A stretch of 64,000 nt of DNA from Neofusicoccum parvum (lineage: Eukaryota; Ascomycota; Dothideomycetes; Botryosphaeriales; Botryosphaeriaceae). The stretch covers positions 1,178,001-1,242,000 of the forward strand of contig CP087210.1 in assembly GCA_020912385.1 (NCBI GenBank), read 5' to 3'. The notes under the pieces were generated by a model, which saw nothing but the letters and a program-made list of their open reading frames with translations, searched no databases and was not told the DNA's origin. Of the stretch, positions 56,797-64,000 are shown in pieces. Position numbers and translations under genes: made by a program. Position 1 is the stretch's first letter. The number at the start of each line of letters is the position of its first letter.

Positions 56797-58596
56797 CAGT
56801 ACAACGACGGCAACGAGAGGAGGGCGGCGGCATTGCAGCGGTACGGAGCCATAAGAGCTCCCCGCCCCTCACAATATTCCGCGGTGATACTATTTGACCG
56901 AGTCTCGTCTTGCTGCCCAGATCGAGCCTGCGAGCTGCCGCGCCTCACGCCAATGGCCGGCTAAGCGAACGGGGCCTTGCTTTGGGAGGCCCGGGACGGC
57001 ACGGCGGCGGCCAGAGTTGGGGGCCAACCCGGTGCCCACTCTTCTCGGACCAGGCCTGCGACTGACACAACCGCGCTGGCGATGCCGATTGCTTGTCGAT
57101 CCGCCCGAGTCAGCTCCCCGCCCCGTCCCAGTGCCAACGCCGTCCCGGCGGGTCTCCGTTGAGGCTGACCGAGGACATGGCTCCCGGCATGCCCTCCCCC
57201 CACGCCACCATCAAGCCTCCACGTCCAAAATGAAGACCGATCTACAGCATGCCGTTTGAGGAAACAAGCTCCACACCTTGACGTAAGCTTCCGCCCGGCC
57301 CTCCGATGCCTCTCAAGCTCTCTCGGCGCCTGCCCGTCATCTCTCAGCATGGCTTGTTGTTCCGCGTCCGCTCACGCCGCCACCCGCAGACGCTCGCCAC
57401 CATTGGTCTCATGCACCCCGGGCTGCGCACGTCCAAGTCAGCTCAGCCTTACACCTCGAGCCCGGAAGGGACCCCACCAACCACTCCTCGCGTCGGATTT
57501 ACTCGGCCGCCGCACCTTACTTCCGCTCTCAGTAAACGGTGGCTCTCTTGCTGGGCCCGCTGTCTTCCGGCCAGGCCCCCACTGCACGTTTCTTGTCACG
57601 AACACGCCGCGTGCTCACGCATCCTTCGCATCCTCAGCCGGCATGCTGTGCGGAGTGACACAGCTGCATGTGGCCAGCCCGGTCTCAGCCCACTGCCTAT
57701 AGCCGCACAGTCACTGCCAACCCGATGCTCTGGTTTACCAATTGACCGCTCCTTCCAAGACTACCATTTTCGCCTTGGCAGGCCAGACGCCTCTCTCCGC
57801 ATTCCCAAGGAGAAAAAGCAACGAGATCATCGTCGCTTGGCTATCTCCGGACGCCATCATCCTAAGCTTCTCAACTCCAAGAGCAGGTGCCCCCAGTCTA
57901 CGATGATCTTCCCGTCCAATCAGACCCTCGCACTGGGCCATTGCTTTTTCTGCGGCTCGACTCGGTTCCGCCGTCAGCTCGCTTCTTTTTCGTGAAAGTT
58001 AGTAAGCGCAGCGAGGCTCCAGCCAGCGTGACACAGCCGTTACTCTGGTACGTCTTGGCGCAGGTCCTTGGCCTGGATACACTAGCGACGCTACTTTCAG
58101 TCTGAGGACGCATCCGAAATATAGCGAATCCTATTCCGGCGACCTCTCAACATCACTTGCATCCTCCCGGCCAGGAAGCCTCGCCCATCAGATGACATGC
58201 ACTTAGCTTCACATTTGTGGCTTTTCTATAGCTCACTGTCAGCTTCGCAAACGTCTGACCAACCGGCCCCGCTCCGCGAATGGTTCCGCCACCGTCCAAG
58301 GTTTGTAGGTGGCTTTTGGACCAGGGCGGAATTGGCCGTCTTAATGGTCAGAAGCTTGTGCAAGCTTGTAAGGCAACCAGGGCAGGCTACAAGCGTCCCC
58401 TGCTGGGCGAAGCTCTATGGTCATTTCTTAATGCTGTGTGACAAGAAAGGATTGTCAAAGCCGGGTCAGCAGTTTTCAGCTCTTGAGACAGCCCCTGCCG
58501 CCCCGGTGTTGTATTTCTACTGCGACCGCTCTCCCATATCGCGGGGCTGGAGCTCCCTCCAATCCTTTCATTCTCAAACTTGCTCACTCCTCTGCA
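56797..58596. promoter_or_regulatory. 1.8 kb divergent interval between MBL-fold gene and laccase
   Basis: This lies between opposite start codons. A plus-strand frame at 57306-57995 (229 codons) is the longest, but it is rich in Arg, Ser and Pro and shows no domain; I take it as chance in GC-rich DNA. The long upstream region suits a regulated laccase promoter. No TATA box was firmly placed. Confidence 0.5.
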
Positions 58597-61051
58597 ATGG
58601 GGTTCTTCAAAACCTGTTGGGAGGTGCTTCTCCATCTCCCGTTCTTCGCGCCACTGGACGGCAGTGGCTTTGAGCGGGATGGTTCACAGCTTCCACTTTC
58701 TCCTCACACGGGCGGCGATGTAGTCATTCACCCTGAGCATGCTTCACCTGGCTTCACGTGCTCTTACCCGAGCATGGAGGGCTGGGAGAGCTGCAACTCT
58801 CCGGATGATAGGAGCTGCTGGCTCAAAGACAGTAGGGCAGCCCAGCCTTACTTCTCTCAGTATGATGTCCACACGGATTGTATGTCAGCCTATGTTTGCT
58901 TGATCTCTACTCAGTCTTTTTGAAACGTTATACTGAATCCTCTTCAAGATGACAAGGTTTCACCACAGGGCGTGACTAGAGAAGTGAGTGATCATTTATA
59001 CGTTCTATCATCATTTTTTACTAATTGATTCCAGTACTGGATCAACATCAAGGATCAAGTGGTACAGTCTCCGCAGACTTTTCAACTTTCTTGTGAGCTG
59101 ATCTGTTCAGCTCTTCCCTGATGGATACTCCAAGCCCTATGGCAAAGTAATCAATGACACTTACCCTGGTCCCTTGATTGAGGCTTGCTGGGGGGACGAA
59201 GTGGTCGTTCATGTGACAAACTATCTCCAGACGAATGGTACCACGTACGTATGCACTCCTTTTGGTCATACCGGAAGATTTTGTTGACATGGAAGCAGCA
59301 TTCATTGGCATGGTGTGAGGCAGCAGTTCAGCAATGAGATGGATGGAGTCAACGGTCTGCTCTTTCAAACCACTTGAGTCCGTCGAAGATCACTGCTAAC
59401 ATCACACAGGAGTCACCCAGTGCCCTATTGCTTATGGCGAGACTTTCACGTACCGATTCCGGGTAACCCAGTACGGCACATCATGTAAGCAGGGCGCCTA
59501 CCACTCCTGCGTTCGCACGTGCTGACATGGGCAAAGGGTATCACTCTCACTATTCTCTCCAATACCCCGACGGCGTTGCTGGGCCGCTACTTTTCCACGG
59601 GCCTACCTCGGCGGATTGGGATGAGGAATGGGAAAGCCCCCTCCTCATCACGGATTGGGTCCATGATTCAGCGTTTGCTGTCTTCTCACAGGAGCTCATT
59701 GTAGCGAACCGCAGCAATGTCGGTGCCAGTCCTCCTCAAGGAGACAGCATCTTACTCCAAGGACATGGGCACTTCAATTGTTCCCTTGCGACAGATCAAT
59801 CTCGTTGCGCTCCTGGCTACGGATCTTATTACACTCAGACTTTCCAAGCTGGTAAGAGATACTTGATCAGGCTGATCAACTCCTCGGCTGGTGCGGCGTT
59901 CATTTTCAGCATTGATGGGCACAAGATGAAAGTCATCTCAACGGACTTTGTCCCCATTGAGCCTTACGAGACGAATGCAGTGCTCATCAACATCGGTAAG
60001 GACTCCCATCTTGTCCCAGTGGAAGCCAAAATGCTAACCCTTCTCAGGCCAGCGATACTCAATAATCGTCGAAGCGAATGCTACACCCGGCGATTATTGG
60101 ATTCGTACTGAGATTCCTGGTGGACCCGGCGGTTGCGGTAACGCTACGGACAAGCACGGCGACATCACGGGCATTCTGCGCTACGACACCCGCAGCACGG
60201 CGCTTCCCACATCCACACGCAACGACTACCCGTCTGACTGCCACGACGAGCCGTACGAGTCCCTGACACCCATCGTCCCGTGGACGATAGACCCTCACCC
60301 GCAGAATGACGTCCACAACAATACATATGAGGTTGGCGTGTCCGAGACGCCATTCCACAAGGCGTTCAGGTGGGATCTGACCGATACACCCTTGTGGTTG
60401 GACTTTTCGAACCCGACAATTCTGAATTTGGAGAACACGACCTGGAATCCGGAGTATGCTGTCATCGACTGTAAGCCTCCTCTCACCGCCATAACCGGTT
60501 TCTTCAACAACTAATTTCTCCTCCACTACGTAGATAATTACGACCGCGGCTATGTCTACCTCGTCATCACCGCCAACCTTGAACGCCTCGGTGCAAACAA
60601 GACTGAGATCCCCGCTGGCCACCCCATCCACCTGCACGGCCACGACTTCGCCGTCCTCGCGCAGGAGAACCGTACCTATAACGAGGCCGTAGACCCTATA
60701 AAGAACTTCAAGCTCGATAACCCGCCCCGACGTGACGTCGTCTTCCTGCCGTCGAACGGCTTCGTCGCGCTAGCATTCAAGCCAGACAACCCGGGTGTTT
60801 GGCTTGTGCATTGCCATATCGCCTGGCATGCTAGCTCCGGTAAGTAGAATTATATCGCAGAATGCTTTAGTTTGGAATGGATAGATTGGCTGATGCTTTA
60901 TGAACACGCAGGACTTGCCTTGCAGATTTTAGAGAGGCAGCCCGATATCCTCGACACGATTGGGACGTTGGAGGCCACGAACAAGACGTGTGACGGTTGG
61001 ACGGCGTGGGAGAAGGCGCATCCAATTGACCAAGATGATAGTGGTATTTGA
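58597..61051 (+). CDS. Laccase (multicopper oxidase)
   Basis: Ten exons: 58597-58879, 58949-58983, 59035-59061, 59111-59244, 59299-59354, 59410-59484, 59537-59995, 60048-60470, 60534-60839 and 60912-61051 (645 aa); introns are 49-72 bp and phases close. The enzyme oxidises phenols and reduces oxygen to water. All four copper motifs are present after splicing: [30 protein letters not shown] and [12 protein letters not shown]; the axial position is Leu, suggesting a mid-to-high potential site. The C-terminus is DQDDSGI, like the DSGL/I tail of ascomycete laccases. The N-terminus [20 protein letters not shown] is a weak signal peptide. Exons 2 and 3 are only 35 and 27 bp, easily missed by gene finders. 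Role: phenol or lignin-type oxidation, pigment or detoxification (inference). Confidence 0.93.
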
Positions 61052-61670
61052 GCCATCTCCCCGGTTTCTACAAGACGTTTGCGTAGCGAATTTCCTCTTC
61101 TACCGCGGAGGAGTTTGGGGGAGTTTTCTAATCTGGAAGTGCACTCATTTATACCTCATCTCGCTCTGGGTTCTCCTGGGACTTTTCTTTTCTGTCCTCC
61201 ACCCTTTCCCTCTCTTGTTACGGCTTTACATATAAAACAAATTGACCACTCCACCGCTCCTCTTTTCATAATACATTCGCATGTCCTCCAAGCCATTCGG
61301 TTTGTGCTGTTGCACATGTTCCCAACTTGAGCGAAGTTTTGCCTGACATTTTACATTACTCTACTGCTCTGGAACAGCTCATACGTCACCAGGCTGCAGG
61401 GCGTCAGCACGGCTTTGAACGGTGCCGATCGAGTCAGAATGATGAGAGACTCGAAAATTCAAGTCAAGGACGTGAACTTCAACCACAAGATCGGTCATAT
61501 TGCAGTAGTAATGGATCAACATAATAAGATAGAAGCTGGGGTTCTCTACGGTCCGCTGATGAAGAACATATTGTGTAATTTGAGAAATCTTCTGTCTTGG
61601 TATTCAAAGGTTTCATCTTGAAGTCTGAAATCTTGCGCGTCATCCAAAATTCTACCTCCTTCACGCGCTC
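61052..61670. other. Convergent 3' flanks of laccase and Nudix genes
   Basis: There are 619 bp between the laccase stop (+) and the Nudix stop (-). It is AT-richer than either coding region. Nothing else seen. Confidence 0.5.
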
Positions 61671-62930
61671 CTACAGCTTCTCCTTCTGCGCCCTCTCCTC
61701 CGCCAAGACCTCGTCCCTGAGCCTCACCTCCACCCTCCGCGGCCCCTCCTTCCTGAAGTCCACGAGCACGACGTAATCCCTCACGCCCTCCCTCCCGCTC
61801 CCCTCCAGCTCCGGGCCCGGCTTGTCCAGCCCGAGCACGATCCTGCCGTCGCTCTTCCTCCTCGCCGACATGGACGGGGAGATGACCTTGTCGCCCCACC
61901 CGCCCTCCCGAACGAACTCCAGCAGCGAGTCGCGCTGCCTCTGCAGCGCCTCGGCCGGCAGCGGCGATCCGTCCGCGGCGGCGGGCGCGAGGTGCTGCGA
62001 CACGAGGTGCAGCAGGAAGAACTGCGGCGGGAACAGGATGATCTCGCCGTCGCGCGCGAGCCGCGTCCACGCGGCGGGCGGCAGGAAGCGGGCGGCCGTG
62101 TGCTCGATGCCGCCGTCGGACGTGGGCGCGGGAATGACGGCCTCCTCCTCCCGGGGCAAGCCATCCCCCGCCGCCTCCGCCGCCGCGGCCGAGGGCGGCA
62201 GCGGCATGAAGTACAGGTACATCTGGGTGGTGAAGCGCTTGGGCACGTTCGCGGGCGTGACCCAGCGCGTGAACGGGACGAGGCCGTCGAGGTCGGCGGC
62301 CGCGCCCCACGCCCGCAGCACGTCTCCGAACGGGCGCTTCCCGGCGTGCACCTCCCTCCTCGCGCGCTCCCTCTCCTCGCGCTCCACGTGGAACAGCGGC
62401 GCCGAGCCCCTCCCGGTCCCTCCCCCGCTCCGCCGCGCCAGCAGTATCCCGCTCTCCTCGAAGCACTCGCGCACCCCGGCCCGCCTGTACGCGGCGCCGT
62501 CGCGGTGCCGGGCCGCGTCGCCCGGCGCCGGCACCGCGCCGTCGTGCAGCGCGTCGCAGTTGCCGCCCGGGAAGACGTGGGCGCTCGGGAAGGACGAGGA
62601 CGTCTGCACGCGGTGCAGCAGGAGCACCTCGTTGGTGGGCGAGACGAGCAGGATGCTGGCCGAGGGCCGGGGCGGGACGGGCGCGGGCCTCTTCTTCGCC
62701 TTGCCGCCTGCGTCGTCGGGCGCGGCTGTCGTGGATTGCGGCATGGCGGATGCCGCGCAGGTGCGGAGGGCTGCTTGCTGTTGATGTCGTGGGGCGTGGT
62801 GCGGACGCGTGAGGGCTGCGAAGCGTGACGGTGGTGCGGTCGTGCGGTGGAGGGCTGGATGGTAGCGGGTCGTGGGACGGAGTGCGCGAGTGTGGAATTG
62901 CCTCAGCCCGCGGGAGGGAGAGCAGGACAT
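61671..62930 (-). CDS. Nudix hydrolase, NUDT19-like acyl-CoA/CoA diphosphatase
   Basis: An intronless gene of 419 aa. The first 60 residues are Arg/His/Ala-rich with few acids (RGLRQFHTRALRPTTRYHPA), like a mitochondrial presequence; a second ATG at 62744 (MPQSTTAAPDD) would skip it. The Nudix fold begins RPSASILLVSPTNEVLLLHR, then FPGGNCD and, after an insertion, GVRECFEESGILL, keeping the RExxEE core that binds the metal. The insertion inside the Nudix box is the mark of the NUDT19 group, which hydrolyses CoA and acyl-CoA in peroxisomes or mitochondria. EIILFPPQFFLLHLVS is the following conserved helix. CoA as substrate is inferred. GC-ending codons dominate. Confidence 0.83.
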   Translation of the reverse strand: MSCSPSRGLRQFHTRALRPTTRYHPALHRTTAPPSRFAALTRPHHAPRHQQQAALRTCAASAMPQSTTAAPDDAGGKAKKRPAPVPPRPSASILLVSPTNEVLLLHRVQTSSSFPSAHVFPGGNCDALHDGAVPAPGDAARHRDGAAYRRAGVRECFEESGILLARRSGGGTGRGSAPLFHVEREERERARREVHAGKRPFGDVLRAWGAAADLDGLVPFTRWVTPANVPKRFTTQMYLYFMPLPPSAAAAEAAGDGLPREEEAVIPAPTSDGGIEHTAARFLPPAAWTRLARDGEIILFPPQFFLLHLVSQHLAPAAADGSPLPAEALQRQRDSLLEFVREGGWGDKVISPSMSARRKSDGRIVLGLDKPGPELEGSGREGVRDYVVLVDFRKEGPRRVEVRLRDEVLAEERAQKEKL

Positions 62931-63503
62931 AGTGGCCGAGGCGGACGGCCGCGAATTGGCGTGGGATAGTCCATTGTGATGTGTTGCGGGGAGGAAATGG
63001 ACTGAGCCGAGGTTGGGCTGCAGGGGAAAAAGAGCTCGCTTATCGGCGTCGACGTCATCGCCAATCCTCTTGATGATGGAGATAGAGTAATCCGTGGCAT
63101 TGTGTCAAATGGAATTTCCTTGAAAGGGTATTGGCATTAATTCATACAACTGTTCGCGTAAATACAATCTATGCACCCGCCCCACAAGCCGTTCAAAGCA
63201 ACAAAGAGGACAAAATCGAGAAACACCGTTGTGCACCGAGTAGCTCCTGCCATGCAGAATTCTCAAGTAACCAGCACTGAAGCGAGCCTCCCAAGCCCAA
63301 GACAAAAGTAGAAAAGGAATTAAAGAAGACCAATCATAAGTATGTGTGCGGAGGGATTGTGCGTGTGTGTTGGGGTATTCATCCAGCGCCGTGGCATCAG
63401 GAGCTGACAAGGAGATTCGTGTCCCTAGCAAATGACGCCCCCTTTCCTCCATCGTCATCAAGCGTAGAATCCAGTCGTGAGAAAAGAAAAGGGCATGGCA
63501 GAA
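62931..63503. other. Intergenic: Nudix promoter and 3' flank of the RasGAP_C gene
   Basis: There are 573 bp between two minus-strand genes. A frame at 63105-63461 shows no domain. A GACGTCATC site lies near 63,050. Nothing else seen. Confidence 0.5.
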
Positions 63504-64000
63504 TCAAGACCCACCATCCCTGTAGAACTTCTTGAACACCAGGTGCAAGAGAAGATTAACATTAAGCTTCAACGTCCCCTGAGATGCTCCGTCCTCGACG
63601 CCGAAGAGGTTGATGAACTGTTTGTTCTCGAACTGCGCCTGGAGCAGATCGTCGAGCGGCACGATGGCACTGGCTCCAGGGATCATCATGCTGCCGACTG
63701 AACCTTCGATGTGGAAAATTCCGACTTCATCGCTGGAAAGGGTGATGTTGGTCTTTTCCCAGCCACGATCCCTGTCCGTGTAGCCGCGCCACTCAACCAG
63801 GACACCCTTCTCCCCGAGAGCTCGTGCTGAGTACTTGAATGAGCCGAACTTGGGTACCTGGCCTCGCCTCTGCAGCTCACGCTCGTGATTATACTGCTTG
63901 GTGAAGGGGAGCAAGAACCGCTTCTTGCCCTTCTTGCTCTGCAGCGTGACCATGGCCTGCTCGATGTAATTGTTGTACGATTTGAGCTGGCTGTCAAGCC
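63504..64000 (-). CDS. C-terminal end of an IQGAP/Gap1-type RasGAP-related protein, 5' end outside the window
   Basis: About 165 codons of the 3' end are visible; the frame is open to the window edge, and the stop is at 63506-63504. The sequence matches the RasGAP C-terminal domain: SYNNYIEQAMVTLQSKKGKK, then KYSARALGEKGVLVEW, ITLSSDEVGIFHIEG, DDLLQAQFENKQFINLF and the closing LKLNVNLLLHLVFKKFYRD. This domain follows the GAP-related domain in IQGAP proteins (such as SepG or Rng2, for contractile ring assembly) and in fission yeast Gap1. Which of the two it is depends on the missing N-terminus (calponin-homology and IQ repeats would mean IQGAP). Confidence 0.8.
   Translation of the reverse strand, partial: LDSQLKSYNNYIEQAMVTLQSKKGKKRFLLPFTKQYNHERELQRRGQVPKFGSFKYSARALGEKGVLVEWRGYTDRDRGWEKTNITLSSDEVGIFHIEGSVGSMMIPGASAIVPLDDLLQAQFENKQFINLFGVEDGASQGTLKLNVNLLLHLVFKKFYRDGGS

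Noticed and set aside
57306..57995. 229-codon frame in the laccase upstream region
   Set aside because: It lies in GC-rich DNA with overlapping frames, its product is Arg/Ser/Pro-rich without domain, and no splice extension joins it to either neighbour.
1..64000. tRNA genes, transposons or a secondary metabolite cluster
   Set aside because: No B-box-like GGTTCRANNCC with a matching A box, no transposase or reverse transcriptase motifs, and no polyketide or peptide synthetase domains were seen by eye; the mix of laccase, transporters and hydrolases alone is not enough for a cluster.

Overview
The window is nuclear DNA of a filamentous ascomycete (Pezizomycotina; a Dothideomycete is my best guess, by inference only). 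Genes are split by short introns, mostly 50-90 bp, with GTRNGT-type donors and CAG/TAG acceptors. Gene content is typical of the group: FYVE-RING protein, Cyt-4-type mitochondrial RNase II, HMG-CoA reductase, U2AF small subunit, S28 peptidase, laccase, Osh6-type lipid transfer protein. I built exon structures by joining reading frames at splice sites so that conserved family motifs are restored. Ends are the start and stop codons; UTRs cannot be seen. No tRNA, rRNA, CRISPR or intact mobile element was recognised.

Left part (1-22 kb): 3' end of an unknown acidic/Ser-rich protein; FYVE+RING ubiquitin ligase (+); mitochondrial RNase II (-) divergent from the molybdopterin synthase small subunit (+); seven-exon MFS transporter (-); amidohydrolase (-) divergent from a Dal5-type MFS permease (+), a possible uptake-plus-hydrolysis pair; protein kinase gene (-) with an in-frame TAG in its activation segment; Bni4-like PP1-docking protein (-); MDR oxidoreductase (-).

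Middle (22-45 kb): HMG-CoA reductase (-), GIG1/DUF3605-like protein (-), small single-span membrane protein (+), U2AF small subunit (-), secreted S28 serine peptidase (+), DHA1-type MFS transporter (+). A 4.7 kb stretch between two convergent genes (36,983-41,655) has no recognisable gene. A Myb/SANT-like regulator (-) follows, with 2 kb of GC-rich DNA upstream.

Right part (45-64 kb): asparagine synthetase-like enzyme (-) divergent from an ERCC6L2-type SNF2 ATPase (+), with a perfect TGACGTCA between them; Osh6/7-like lipid transfer protein (+); Shb17-like sugar bisphosphatase (-); metallo-beta-lactamase-fold hydrolase (-); ten-exon laccase (+); NUDT19-like Nudix hydrolase (-); and the C-terminal end of an IQGAP/Gap1-type protein (-) running off the window.

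Most of the window is ordinary housekeeping and nutrition genes rather than one cluster. The points most worth a second look are the kinase with the in-frame stop, the gene-free convergent interval, the amidohydrolase/permease pair, and abrupt changes in GC-ending codon use inside single genes, sharpest in the asparagine synthetase-like gene.
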